DNA from: Azoarcus indigens | GTDB taxonomy: Bacteria > Pseudomonadota > Gammaproteobacteria > Burkholderiales > Rhodocyclaceae | Reading direction: 5' to 3' | Assembly (NCBI RefSeq): GCF_004361735.1 | Contig: NZ_SNVV01000015.1 | Span: 61,007-125,006, forward strand | DNA length: 64,000 nucleotides | In this document: piece after piece, positions 8,303 to 17,062 of the stretch | How the letters are laid out: every line of letters begins with the position of its first letter | Position numbering within the stretch: the stretch's first letter is position 1 | The notes under the pieces: model-generated | Databases searched by the model: none | What the model was told of the DNA's origin: nothing | Seen by the model: the letters and a program-made list of their open reading frames with translations, nothing else | Made by a program: the position numbers and the translations under genes

Positions 8303-10390
8303 TCAAGCCGCGCGGGCTTTTTCGACCTGGATCACGAAGGTGAAGCCGTTGCCGACCTTGTCATCCACGTCCATGACCTCGATAAGCTTCCAGCCGAGGT
8401 GCCGGACCAGTTCGACGGCATCTTCGGTGATCCACACCGTGTGATGGCGGTCAGACGCATCCAGGGTGCCGGAGGCATGGCGTTCTTCGAGCTCGGCAAG
8501 GGTGGTGCGGGGGCGCACCTTGTCGAAAGTCCGCTCCTTGTGCGGGAATATGGTGAAGATCAGCCCGCCGTCGCGCACGACCCGGTACCACTCCTTCAGG
8601 GTGCCGATGGTGTCATGGAAGTGCTCGAGTACATGGGAGGTCAGCACGTAGTCCAGGCTGCCATTCGCCAAGGGCAGGCGATTGCCGGCGGCAAGGATGT
8701 CGATGCGCTGGATTTCGCCGCTCAGTTCCATCTGCTCCTTGGTGTAACGGGACTCGACCCACTTGTCGACGAAGAGGCAGTCGGGAATGTGGAAGGCATT
8801 GTGCGCCGAGGGGTCGACCTCGATTCCGCGCTTGCCATCAAGCAGGCGGTGGGCCAGGGCGGAGTCCGGGAATAGGCTGCCGTTGGGCGGCGCGTCCTCG
8901 TCAGCCGTGTCTTCCTCCCCGATCTCCTCTACTGACTCTTCCCGTGGAAGAGGGCGGCGAAGATCGGCGAGAAGGCGCGCCCAGGGGATTGGCCCGAGCG
9001 CAGGCAGTTTGCCCAGCGTCTGGCGAATCAGGTCCAGCGCCTCGAAATGCTCGCCGGGCTGACGCAGCAGGGGACTCAGCACGGCAAGCACCGCTTCGTG
9101 GCGCTGTTCGGCGCTGTGCAGACGGGCAAGCTCGAGATGTGCTTCCGCCGGCGGTTGTTCCCGTGCTTGTGCGAGTTCCAGGAACTCCAGCGCGATGGCC
9201 CGCTCCCCCTGGCTGAGTGCGATGCGGGCGATTTCCAGATAGGGACGGGGAAGCGGCGTATCGGTATTGACGAGTTGCTGGAACAAGGAGAACGCCGTGC
9301 CGACGTCTCCTGCCGCCTGCAGTTGAAGTGCCTCTTCGACGATAGCTTGATCCGGGTGAGGCGGAGCGGGGCGTTTTTTTGGGGGGCGGCGTGATCGTGC
9401 GGCGCTGGCCTGGACGGGGGTTGCAGCTTTGAGGGAGGGAAGCACTGCCTGACGCATTTCCGGGGTAATCACCCCGCTTGAATTCCTGCTCGCGGCCAGA
9501 GCCTGAGTTTCCTCGATGAAGGCTGGTAGTTGCTGTGCGAAAGCGTCGACCCAGCGTCGCCATTCCCAGCGCACTTGGGCGACAGTGCCCTTGAGTCGTT
9601 CCAGGGCGCCGGGAGTGTCGGCCCAGTCGCAGCCGGCAGAGTAAGTTTCTACCTCAGGGATCTCGGTCAGCAGGCGGCTGCGGAAGTAGAGCACCGGGCA
9701 GCCGGCGAGCATCGCATGTGTGCATGTGCCGCTGCGTTCGGCGGAGTACAGGACTTCCGAACGGCTGAAAAGCTGGATCAGCTCCGGCAGGGAGATCGGC
9801 TGCTTGTTGTCCAGTATGCGGATGTCGGCGGGAAGACGGGTGAAGTCGATCTCGTCTGCTCGCAGGCGATTCAGGTACAGCAGGGCGCCGCTGCGCGGGC
9901 CATGTATATTCGCGGGTTCATAGGTAGGCGCCAGGGCTGAAGGCCGCAGAAAGCGCGGTGCTGTCTGCCCGCTAGGAACGAAGTCCTTCGAGTAGTAATA
10001 GACAAGGTCATGTTCGCCGAGGACAACCGGCTTCTGCGTCAGGGCGCCGCTGCGATTCAACATCCAACGTACGACGGCCTGGGCCCGAAGGGGATTGTCG
10101 CTGACCACTTCCGGATAGATAACGATGGGGGCGAGACCAGCCGAGGCGTGACGGGTGAGATCCTCTTCGCTGAGCAGGCGTACGTTGAAGGCGGGGTGCG
10201 TCTTGCGGGTATTAAGCAGATAGGCCGCCTGGCCCGCCCGATTGAGCACGTCGCACAGCACGTGTAGAGCCAGGACTCCGCTAGAGTTTTCGCGGTAATC
10301 CACTGCGTATATGTAGTAAGGCGCCTGCGCCTTTATGAAGGCGCCGGTAAACGCGAGGTCGGGGTCTGATTCTGATGCTGGAGGAAGCAT
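8303..10390 (-). CDS. Glycosyltransferase-like / TPR / SAM methyltransferase fusion
   Basis: 695 residues and the first gene of the glycan operon. Residues 30-310 resemble glycosyltransferases of O-antigen loci: YYIYAVDYRENSSG at the start, then PEVVSDNPL, GEHDLVYYY and EVLYSAERSGTCTHAMLAGCPV. Residues 345-470 are alanine/leucine-rich paired helices typical of TPR-like repeats (EEALQLQAAGDVGTAFSLF). Residues 515-690 look like a class I SAM-dependent methyltransferase: GIEVDPSAHN near 520, LTSHVLEHFHD near 583, and a YRVVRDGGL strand-helix. The predicted role is to add and O-methylate or cap a sugar; methylated terminal sugars are common stop signals in glycan chains. Both enzyme activities are inferred. 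About 119 bp separate it from the upstream diguanylate cyclase, enough for its own promoter, but I see no convincing -35/-10 pair. Confidence 0.7.
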   Translation of the reverse strand: MLPPASESDPDLAFTGAFIKAQAPYYIYAVDYRENSSGVLALHVLCDVLNRAGQAAYLLNTRKTHPAFNVRLLSEEDLTRHASAGLAPIVIYPEVVSDNPLRAQAVVRWMLNRSGALTQKPVVLGEHDLVYYYSKDFVPSGQTAPRFLRPSALAPTYEPANIHGPRSGALLYLNRLRADEIDFTRLPADIRILDNKQPISLPELIQLFSRSEVLYSAERSGTCTHAMLAGCPVLYFRSRLLTEIPEVETYSAGCDWADTPGALERLKGTVAQVRWEWRRWVDAFAQQLPAFIEETQALAASRNSSGVITPEMRQAVLPSLKAATPVQASAARSRRPPKKRPAPPHPDQAIVEEALQLQAAGDVGTAFSLFQQLVNTDTPLPRPYLEIARIALSQGERAIALEFLELAQAREQPPAEAHLELARLHSAEQRHEAVLAVLSPLLRQPGEHFEALDLIRQTLGKLPALGPIPWARLLADLRRPLPREESVEEIGEEDTADEDAPPNGSLFPDSALAHRLLDGKRGIEVDPSAHNAFHIPDCLFVDKWVESRYTKEQMELSGEIQRIDILAAGNRLPLANGSLDYVLTSHVLEHFHDTIGTLKEWYRVVRDGGLIFTIFPHKERTFDKVRPRTTLAELEERHASGTLDASDRHHTVWITEDAVELVRHLGWKLIEVMDVDDKVGNGFTFVIQVEKARAA

Positions 10391-10509
10391 GGTGTGATCC
10401 AGGCTCTTTGCTGGGCAATTGGCCGCTTGACACTATGAACCTGGATGGAGACGGCGTGTGTGCGGAATACGTCTGGTTTAACCGGCTATTTCTCCGCCAC
10501 CAGCTTTGT

Positions 10510-12318
10510 TCAGCGCGGTGCTTCTATCGTCGCCACCCGGTTCTTCCCGCTCTGTTTGGCCTGGTACATCGCCGAATCGGCGCGGCCGAGGGCGACGTCC
10601 AGGTTCTCGCCCGGCAGCACTTGAGTGACGCCGGCGCTGAAGGTGATGACGCGTTGCTCGGCGCCATTCATGAACAGCGCCCGGGTGAGTTCGCGCTGCA
10701 GTCGCACCAGGGCCTGGCTGGCCTGGGTCAAGTCGGTTTCGGGCAGGATGATGACGAACTCCTCGCCGCCGTAGCGGGCGAGAGTGTCTTGCGGGCGCAG
10801 CTGGTGCTGGATCACGTTGCTGAGGTGGCGCAGGGCGTCGTCGCCGGCCTGGTGGCCCAGGGTGTCGTTGAGTTGCTTGAAGTTGTCCACGTCCAGCAGG
10901 GCGAGGCACAGGGGCAGGGCGCGGCGTTCGGCGCGGGCGGCCTCTTTGATGAAGCTCTCTTCCAAGCCGCGCCGGTTGGCCGCGCCGGTGAGCTGGTCGT
11001 GGCGCATCAGCCGGCTGGCCTCTTCCAGCTCGGCCTGCATGGCGGCGATCTTGGCTTCGGCGGCTTCGGCCCGCAGGCGGGCACCCTGGAGTTCGTCGCG
11101 GGAGCGGGCGGTTTCGAACTGGACGGCGCGGGTGTCGCGCATGACTTCGTCCAGCACGTCGCTGATCTCCGCGATGTCGCGGGCGGCGGCGATCTTCTGC
11201 GCGCACTGGCCGATGCGGTCGTGGTAGCTGCCGGTGCTTTCGGCGAAGCGGGCGAGCTGGTCGACGAAGCCGGCAAGCATGTTGCGCAGGTTGCGCTGGG
11301 CTTCCGCGAGGTTGTGCTTGAGCTGGCTCTGCTTGTAGATGAGCTCCTTCAGCCGGCGCTCGGCGTCGTCGATCATGCGCAGGGTGGCGGGCTGGTCGAT
11401 GACATCGCGCAGCATCTCGATCTGGCCGTGCAGCCACTGGTCGTCCACCACCAGCTCGTCGATGTTGTCCAGCAGTAGGCGCAGCAGGTCCAGCAGGCCG
11501 GCGCGGATCTCGGCGGCGTCGGCGGCGGTGCCTTCCAGGCGATGGCTGAACTTGGCGAGTTGGCGGCGGACGTTGGCGAGATCGCGCTCGCTGGCGGCAC
11601 GGCGCACGTCGGCGGCGATGAGGCCGGCGTCGTTGATGAGCTCGGGGTGTTCGCCGAGGAAAGCGGGGATGACTGTTTCCAGCGCCAGCAATAGCAGGTC
11701 GCGCAGGCCGGTCATCAGTTCCCGGCTTTCATCGCTGGCGAGCAGGCGTACGCCGATGACGCTGTCGGTGGGGGCGGCAGTCAGGAGATGGTCTCTGCCG
11801 GCGGAGAGTTCCGGCGTTTCCGGCGGCAGCGATTGTTCCGGGTCAATGGGGCTCTGCCCCCAGGCGCGGAGCAGGGCCTGGAGGCGGCCGTGCAGCGTTG
11901 CCGGGTCGTTGGCGCTGAGCACCCGCTCCAGGGATTCGCGCTTGCGGGCGGTGGTCCAGCCGAGCTGGCGGCCTTCCCACTGACGCAGCAGCTGCGCGAT
12001 GAGTTCGTTCCAGGCCGGTGGCGGCTCCAGGCGCAGGCTGTCGATGTAGCCGTCCAGTGCTTCGCGCACCGGGGCCGGCTCATCCGAAGTCAGGGCCTGG
12101 TCGAGCTGGCGGGCGAGGCGCTGGCGCTCGGGCGAGTCGCGCGGTATGCGGCGGGCGAGGTCGCGGACGAAGGCGAGGGGAAAGACCTCCACCGCCTCGC
12201 TGCCGGCAATCTCGTAGTACAGCCGCAGGTAGTTGTCAGGGGTGGGTGCGACGCGGCGGGTTGCCAGCTGGCGCAGGGTTTCGCGGGCAATCTCGAAAGG
12301 GTTGGTGGCAGCGGCCAT
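10510..12318 (-). CDS. Diguanylate cyclase (GGEEF) with helical N-terminal region, downstream paralogue
   Basis: 602 residues. The C-terminal GGDEF domain has an intact GGEEF active site near residue 514 (YGGEEFVIILPET), so it should make c-di-GMP from two GTP. RPQD lies five residues before it and fits the RxxD inhibitory I-site. The N-terminal 420 residues are predicted soluble, mostly helical and rich in coiled coil; they start with a repeat-like ARETLRQLATRRVAPTPDNYLRLYYEIAG. No transmembrane segment is obvious, so the signal is probably cytoplasmic or protein-borne. It follows a paralogue of the same layout with a 6-bp gap, so the pair is one operon that arose by tandem duplication. Confidence 0.9.
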   Translation of the reverse strand: MAAATNPFEIARETLRQLATRRVAPTPDNYLRLYYEIAGSEAVEVFPLAFVRDLARRIPRDSPERQRLARQLDQALTSDEPAPVREALDGYIDSLRLEPPPAWNELIAQLLRQWEGRQLGWTTARKRESLERVLSANDPATLHGRLQALLRAWGQSPIDPEQSLPPETPELSAGRDHLLTAAPTDSVIGVRLLASDESRELMTGLRDLLLLALETVIPAFLGEHPELINDAGLIAADVRRAASERDLANVRRQLAKFSHRLEGTAADAAEIRAGLLDLLRLLLDNIDELVVDDQWLHGQIEMLRDVIDQPATLRMIDDAERRLKELIYKQSQLKHNLAEAQRNLRNMLAGFVDQLARFAESTGSYHDRIGQCAQKIAAARDIAEISDVLDEVMRDTRAVQFETARSRDELQGARLRAEAAEAKIAAMQAELEEASRLMRHDQLTGAANRRGLEESFIKEAARAERRALPLCLALLDVDNFKQLNDTLGHQAGDDALRHLSNVIQHQLRPQDTLARYGGEEFVIILPETDLTQASQALVRLQRELTRALFMNGAEQRVITFSAGVTQVLPGENLDVALGRADSAMYQAKQSGKNRVATIEAPR

Positions 12319-12324
12319 GGCAAC

Positions 12325-14148
12325 TCATGCGGCGGTGAGAACGCGGTTCTTGCCAGCGCGCTTGGCGGCGTACATGGCCCTGTCGGCCCGTTCTATCGCC
12401 AGTTGCGCTTCTTCTTCCGTTTGCAGGCGGGTGATGCCGGCACTGAAGGTGATGAGCAGTTTCTGCTCGCCGGCGAGGAAGAAGCGCCGGGTGAGCTCGC
12501 GCTGCAGTCGCACGAGTACGGCGTGGGCGTCTTCCAGTTCGGTTTCGGGCAGCAGGATGAGAAATTCCTCGCCGCCGTAGCGGCCCACGGTGTCGTGCGG
12601 TCGCAGCGACTCGCGCACCACCGCGGCGAGATGGCGCAGGGCGTCGTCGCCGGTGGTGTGGCCGAAGGTGTCATTGAGCTGCTTGAAGTTGTCCACGTCC
12701 AGCAGGGCCAGGCAGAGGCTGTTGCCCTTGCGCCGCATGCGGGCGATCTCCCGTGCCAGGGCTTCGTCCAGGCCCTTGCGGTTGAGGGCGCCGGTGAGCG
12801 GGTCGTGGCGCACCAGCTCGCTGGTTTCGTCCAGTTCCCGCTGCAGCTTCAGGATGTGCTGGTTGGCGTGGTCCACCTGGGCACGCAACTCGCTCAGCTC
12901 GGCGCCAGAGCGCTGGGCGGAGGCCTGGGCGCTACGGGTTTCGCGCAGCATTTCCTCGACCACGTCGGTGAGCTCGGAGATGTCGGAGGCGCTGCTGATG
13001 CGCTCGGCGCAGTGGCCCAGGGCGTCGTGGTACTCGGTGGTGGTGTCGGAGAACTCGGCCAGGCGGTCGATGAAGCCGGCCAGCATGGTCTTGAGCCGGT
13101 GCTGGGCGTCGGTGAGTTCGCGTTTCAGCCTACCCTGCTTGTCGATGACGTCGCGCAGGCGGCGCTCCACTTCGTCCAGCACGCGGATGTCCGGGCTGCC
13201 GGCGAAGGCCTCGGCGAGCACGCTGAGCTGGCCGTGCAGCCATTGATCGTCCAGCACCAGCTCGCGGATGTTGTCCACCAGCAGGCGCAGCAGGCCGAGC
13301 AGGGCGCTGCGCACCGCGCTGTTGTCTTCGGCCATCCAGTTGAGGCGGACGGAGAAGGTGTCCAGGCGCCGGACGAGGGCGTCGGGGATGGCGCCCTCCA
13401 GTTGGTCGAAAGTGCTCGCCAGTTCCCGGGTTTCCTCGAGCAGCGCTGGATCGCCCGCGACCAGCGGCGTGAGGCCGCGCTGCAGCAGCTGGGAGATCAG
13501 CGGCGCGAGCGGGTGAGGCATGTCGCCGGCGGTTTCCAGTGCTGGCAGGCCGGCAAGCTCCAGCGGCTCGCTTTCGTCCCGCCTTGCCCAGCTGCCGAGC
13601 AGGCCTTGCAGGCGCAGGAAGAGCTGTTCGCTGTCCGTGGTGGAAGCGGCCAGCACGTGCTGCAGGGATTCGTTCTTGCGGGCGCGGGTCAGCCCCTCCT
13701 GGCGGCGTTCGAGTTCGACGATCAGCTCGCGGATCATCCGCCCCCAGGGCAGGGAGCCTGCGTTGCGCGCCGCGCATACTTCAACCAGCACCTGGCGCAG
13801 TTGGGTCCATTGTTCGCTGGCCACGGCGGCCTCGAAGCGGTGGGCGATGCGCAGCCCGTCCGGGGTGTCGCGCGGCAGCAGCGAACTGAGCGCCCGCAGG
13901 CTGCGGCCGGGGAAGGCGTCTTCCTCGGCGATGCCGGCGATCTGGTGGTACAGGGTGCGGTAGTTATCCGGCGTCGGCGGGATGCGCTTCACCGCGAGCT
14001 GGTGCAGCGCTTCGCGGGCGATGTCGGAGGGGGATGCGGCTTCGGGTGAGGTGTCGCCCCCGCCCGCCGGGCCGCGGCGGAAATCGGTTCCGGAGAGCTC
14101 CGCTGGGGGGAGGGACGGTGACGGCGTGCGCGCCATTCGGCATTCCAA
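12325..14148 (-). CDS. Diguanylate cyclase (GGEEF) with helical N-terminal region, upstream paralogue
   Basis: 607 residues and the same architecture as its downstream neighbour: an N-terminal REALHQLAVKRIPPTPDNYRTLYHQIAG segment, a long helical/coiled-coil middle, and a C-terminal GGDEF domain. The active site is GGEEF near residue 521 and the I-site is RPHD five residues before it, so an active, product-inhibited cyclase is expected. The two N-termini align well but are clearly diverged, so the duplication is not recent. The first 40 residues add a proline/serine-rich leader absent from the neighbour; an internal start is possible there. It begins about 109 bp downstream of infA on the same strand, so transcription may continue from the infA promoter. 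Confidence 0.9.
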   Translation of the reverse strand: MECRMARTPSPSLPPAELSGTDFRRGPAGGGDTSPEAASPSDIAREALHQLAVKRIPPTPDNYRTLYHQIAGIAEEDAFPGRSLRALSSLLPRDTPDGLRIAHRFEAAVASEQWTQLRQVLVEVCAARNAGSLPWGRMIRELIVELERRQEGLTRARKNESLQHVLAASTTDSEQLFLRLQGLLGSWARRDESEPLELAGLPALETAGDMPHPLAPLISQLLQRGLTPLVAGDPALLEETRELASTFDQLEGAIPDALVRRLDTFSVRLNWMAEDNSAVRSALLGLLRLLVDNIRELVLDDQWLHGQLSVLAEAFAGSPDIRVLDEVERRLRDVIDKQGRLKRELTDAQHRLKTMLAGFIDRLAEFSDTTTEYHDALGHCAERISSASDISELTDVVEEMLRETRSAQASAQRSGAELSELRAQVDHANQHILKLQRELDETSELVRHDPLTGALNRKGLDEALAREIARMRRKGNSLCLALLDVDNFKQLNDTFGHTTGDDALRHLAAVVRESLRPHDTVGRYGGEEFLILLPETELEDAHAVLVRLQRELTRRFFLAGEQKLLITFSAGITRLQTEEEAQLAIERADRAMYAAKRAGKNRVLTAA

Positions 14149-14257
14149 TCGAGCAGGCGGGAGGAGCCGCCAGGATTGGCCGGATTATGCCTGCCCCGCG
14201 GGGTGAAAACCACGGGGGACGATGTCCGGAAGCGCGACTTTTACAAGCGATGCGGGC

Positions 14258-14509
14258 TCAGTGGGCGGTGGCCGGCGGGCGGCTGCGTTCATCCTTGTGG
14301 CGGAAGCAGATGCGCGCCTTGGAGAGGTCGTAAGGCGACATCTCCAGCGTCACCCTGTCGCCGGCGAGAATGCGGATGCGGAACTTGCGCATTTTGCCGG
14401 AGGCATAAGCGGCAACGTCGACGCCGTTTTCCAGTTTGACCAGGAAGCGCGCGTCACGGAGGACTTCCTGGACCACACCTTCGAACTGGACGAGTTCTTC
14501 TTTAGCCAT
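14258..14509 (-). CDS. infA: Translation initiation factor IF-1, second-type paralogue
   Basis: 83 residues from the ATG at 14509. It is a single S1/OB-fold protein that starts [17 protein letters not shown] and contains [20 protein letters not shown] and [13 protein letters not shown], all typical of IF-1. IF-1 binds the ribosomal A site and assists IF-2/IF-3 during initiation. The C-terminus runs about 11 residues past the usual 72 ([12 protein letters not shown]). The [12 protein letters not shown] version differs from the ribosomal-protein-operon form (VLGHISGKMR), so this is probably the additional infA many betaproteobacteria carry. It lies outside any ribosomal operon, which supports this. 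A longer upstream frame exists, but its extra residues look like non-coding GC-rich translation. Confidence 0.93.
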   Translation of the reverse strand: MAKEELVQFEGVVQEVLRDARFLVKLENGVDVAAYASGKMRKFRIRILAGDRVTLEMSPYDLSKARICFRHKDERSRPPATAH

Positions 14510-14992
14510 TGTCTTGCTCCTTGTCGTTGGCCGCGCGAAAAGCACGGCGTCTGCCAAGCGGGGCCTGGCAGGGGCGGAATGAGCGGAACGGTACGGGACC
14601 GAAACCGGGCGATCCGGCTTTAGCGCCACCGGCGGGGCCGATGGCAGGGAGGACGGCATGGGGCGGTGTGCCGGGCTCCATGGGGTGGAGTGGCGCAGCC
14701 GGCCGGGTGCCGACGGGTCTAACCGCAGGCCGTGTCGGCCGGGGGTCGATGGGGAAGGGCGCTGGGCCCGGCAGTGCCGGCGATGCTCGCCGGCAGGCGC
14801 TACCACGAGTGGCAACGGCAAGCTCCGGATTATACAACACTTTTGTATCCTCTCCTACGCCTTTGGGCGAAGCTGGCTCCTGCGGTGGTCCGGCAGGGGC
14901 TCTTTCGCGCGCCTTCAACGGGCTTGGGTCTGCTTGCCCTATCTCGCGCTGGCAGACATCCTTCGCGGTTTGTTCTAGACGAGGTGCAGGAA
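14510..14992. other. Intergenic region between divergent infA and DUF2141 genes
   Basis: 483 bp without a supportable gene. Positions 14831-14850 hold an AT-rich inverted repeat, ATACAA-N8-TTGTAT as read on the plus strand, inside otherwise GC-rich DNA. On the minus strand a TATAAT hexamer (plus positions 14829-14834) overlaps it and could be a -10 for infA, although I see no good -35 at 16-18 bp. The rest is GC-rich and unremarkable. Both flanking genes must be promoted from here. Confidence 0.5.
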
Positions 14993-15469
14993 ATGGAAGC
15001 AGGCCGACCGAGGCTGTTCATGTGCCGTTCGCTCTTGGCGAGCGTGGCGCTTGTCGGGTCCGTTCATGCCCAGACTGCCGCGCCCGCGGCGAGCCAGCCT
15101 CATGGACAAACGCTTACCGTGGTGCTGGAGGGCGTGGCACACGAGCGGGGCAGCGTGCGCGTCGGCTTGTACGCCACGCCGAGTTCCTTCCGCAAGGAAA
15201 TGCACGCGCTGGCGGTGCATGAGGCGCCGGCGGCACCCGGCGTGGTGAGGGTGGTGTTCGACGCGGTGCCGGCAGGGCGCTACGCGGTGATGGCCTATCA
15301 CGACGAGGACGGCGACGGGAAGCTCAATATGCGCTTCGGCATGTTTCCCGCTGAGGGCTACGGCCTGTCCAACAACCCCCGGGTGATGGGCCCGCCGGCT
15401 TTCGAGGACAGCGCCTTCGAAGTGGCGGCAGACCGTCCGTCGCAAATCAATGTGGTGATGAAGTACTGA
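14993..15469 (+). CDS. DUF2141 domain secreted protein
   Basis: 158 residues from the ATG at 14993, which has a modest AGG-containing Shine-Dalgarno upstream (GTGCAGG). An N-terminal arginine-containing segment and a hydrophobic stretch ending VHAQ form a signal peptide, so export to the periplasm is likely. A second start at 15020 would also keep most of the signal. The mature part has the DUF2141 pattern: GSVRVGLYATPSSFRKE, VVFDAVPAGRYAVMAYHDEDGDGKL, FGMFPAEGYGLSNNPR. The DEDGDGKL loop resembles a calcium-binding loop. Biological function is unknown for the family. A 9-bp-stem hairpin follows the stop. Confidence 0.85.
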   Translation: MEAGRPRLFMCRSLLASVALVGSVHAQTAAPAASQPHGQTLTVVLEGVAHERGSVRVGLYATPSSFRKEMHALAVHEAPAAPGVVRVVFDAVPAGRYAVMAYHDEDGDGKLNMRFGMFPAEGYGLSNNPRVMGPPAFEDSAFEVAADRPSQINVVMKY

Positions 15470-15475
15470 AAGCAG

Positions 15476-15504
15476 CTGGCGGGCACCCGCCGGGCGCCCG
15501 CCAG
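15476..15504. terminator. Hairpin between convergent genes
   Basis: A perfect 9-bp stem, CTGGCGGGC / GCCCGCCAG, with an 11-base loop lies 6 bp after the DUF2141 stop and 45 bp before the end of the opposite gene. There is no T-run on either side, so termination here would be weak or factor-assisted. Confidence 0.4.
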
Positions 15505-15549
15505 TGGTGAAGGCCTGACCGCCAGGCTGCTTCGCCTGGAGGCCGGGTC

Positions 15550-16509
15550 TCAGACCTTCAGTTCCGCCATCAGCTTGCTCACATCCAGGGTGCGGGCGCG
15601 CTGTTCGATTTCCGGCGTGTAGCGCTGCTGCAGGCCACGCGCCTGGCCCAACAGGTCGTTGAAGCTGGTCTTCAGCGCGCTGCCGTCCAGTTTGCGGCCG
15701 CCGCCGTAGTAGTGCTTCGCCACCTGGCCGAGGGCGTAGGTGGTCGCGAAGGAGAAGGCAGAGCCCGTGGCGGCGCTGCCGATGGCGCGGCCGGTTTTGC
15801 CCAGCACCTTGCCGAGCAGACCGCCGACCAGCTTGCGGCCGAACTGCTCCACGTACTGAGAGGTGAGGCCGACGCCGACGGTGGCGAGAAAGTCGGTGAT
15901 ATGCCCTTTGTCCAGGCTGTAGCCATAAGCTTGGCCGATGCGATAAACCAGCCGCGTCTGCAGCGGAATGATGGCCATTGAGGCGAGGGACTGGGGCAGG
16001 AGCTCCAGGGCGCCGTTGAGGATGGCGGCGTTGAGGATGCGCTTGTCCAACTCGGCGGTATCGACAGCCGGCTTTGCCGCCGCCGTGGAAGGTCGCGGCG
16101 GGTCGAGTTCTGCCGGCAGCGGTGCGCTGGGCGGAGCCGCTGCCAATCTGTCCGCATCGTCGAGGATGGTCGCGGCCTGCTGCGGCGGCAGATCCAGGGA
16201 AGCCCGCAGCTTCTCCAGAAAGGCCGTCTCCTGCGCGTCGTGCACACCGTCGGCATCGCAAACGCCCACCGCCATCTCGTAGGCCAGGTGGCGAAGCTCC
16301 CGTGCATCCAGTGCACCGACCGCGTTTTCCAGCGTGATCCGCTTCAGCAAGACATCCTGGTAGAGCGCAAGCAGATCGATACCGCTGCCCTCGCCCAGCG
16401 AGGCTGCGACGCGCTTGATCTGTTCGCGCTCCTTGTCGTCCTTGCGCTGATCGGCAAAGGCCGCCATCAGGCAGAGGGCGAGCAGGGCGCGGGTCTGTTC
16501 CGGTTGCAT
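15550..16509 (-). CDS. TerB-like / DUF697 domain protein
   Basis: 319 residues starting at the ATG at 16509, preceded by AGGAGAACACC, a clear Shine-Dalgarno. Residues 1-95 resemble a TerB-like helical domain (ALLALCLMAAFADQRKDDKE near the start, CDADGVHDAQETAFLEKL later). Residues about 150-265 match DUF697-type membrane-associated helices: LLPQSLASMAIIPLQTRLVYRIG, GYSLDKGHITDFLA, and a glycine/alanine-rich hydrophobic run ending ALGQVAKHYYGGGR. DUF697 is usually attached to GTPases; here the GTPase is absent. An inner-membrane association is likely and the role is unknown. The gene is divergent from proQ, with about 140 bp shared upstream. Confidence 0.75.
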   Translation of the reverse strand: MQPEQTRALLALCLMAAFADQRKDDKEREQIKRVAASLGEGSGIDLLALYQDVLLKRITLENAVGALDARELRHLAYEMAVGVCDADGVHDAQETAFLEKLRASLDLPPQQAATILDDADRLAAAPPSAPLPAELDPPRPSTAAAKPAVDTAELDKRILNAAILNGALELLPQSLASMAIIPLQTRLVYRIGQAYGYSLDKGHITDFLATVGVGLTSQYVEQFGRKLVGGLLGKVLGKTGRAIGSAATGSAFSFATTYALGQVAKHYYGGGRKLDGSALKTSFNDLLGQARGLQQRYTPEIEQRARTLDVSKLMAELKV

Positions 16510-16648
16510 GGTGTTCTCCTGTCTGGACGGCGAATGGACAACGCGCACCCGGTTGGGTTTCGCCAGGCGGGCTCGGGTAGAATGGTCCATCGTGCCGCCG
16601 CACGTGGGACCCGCCGTCGGGGCCTGAAATCTCTGAGTCTCAGAATCG

Positions 16649-17062
16649 ATGAGTAACGAAACGCCTACGCAGAAAACCTCCCTGGAACCGCGCGCGCTGC
16701 TCCAGCGGCTGCAGGAACTGTCTCCCACCTTCCGTGATTGCAAGCCCTTGGCCCTGCGCATAGACGCAGCCATCCTGGAGCGTTTCCCTGAGTTCGAGCG
16801 CAAGACCTTGCGCGCCGCGCTGCGCTTCCATACGGCCACCACCCGTTACCTGAAGGCGATGGAACGCTCCACCGAGCGCTATGACTTCGATGGCAATCCG
16901 GCCGGGGAGGTGACCGAGGAGCAGCGCACCCACGCCTCCACCACGCTGAAGGAGCGTTTTGCCGCCGCGGCGAAGCAGCAGCGCGAGAAGCGGGAAGCGG
17001 AAGAGGCAGCCAAGCGGCGTTCCGAAAAGCTGCAGCAACTGGTGGGGAAGTTCGCCAAGTGA
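16649..17062 (+). CDS. proQ: ProQ/FinO family RNA chaperone
   Basis: 137 residues. The FinO/ProQ fold occupies about residues 15-100 ([37 protein letters not shown]). It ends in a lysine/arginine/glutamate-rich coiled tail ([20 protein letters not shown]) typical of ProQ C-termini. Family members bind structured 3' ends of small RNAs and mRNAs in the cytoplasm and promote sRNA pairing. It lacks the C-terminal Tudor-like domain of E. coli ProQ, so it is a minimal ProQ. The stop overlaps the creA GTG start (GTGA), so the two are translationally coupled. Confidence 0.9.
   Translation: MSNETPTQKTSLEPRALLQRLQELSPTFRDCKPLALRIDAAILERFPEFERKTLRAALRFHTATTRYLKAMERSTERYDFDGNPAGEVTEEQRTHASTTLKERFAAAAKQQREKREAEEAAKRRSEKLQQLVGKFAK

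Noticed and set aside
11788..14049. A 753-codon plus-strand frame across both diguanylate cyclases
   Set aside because: Both GGEEF proteins on the other strand are unmistakable; this frame is compositional.
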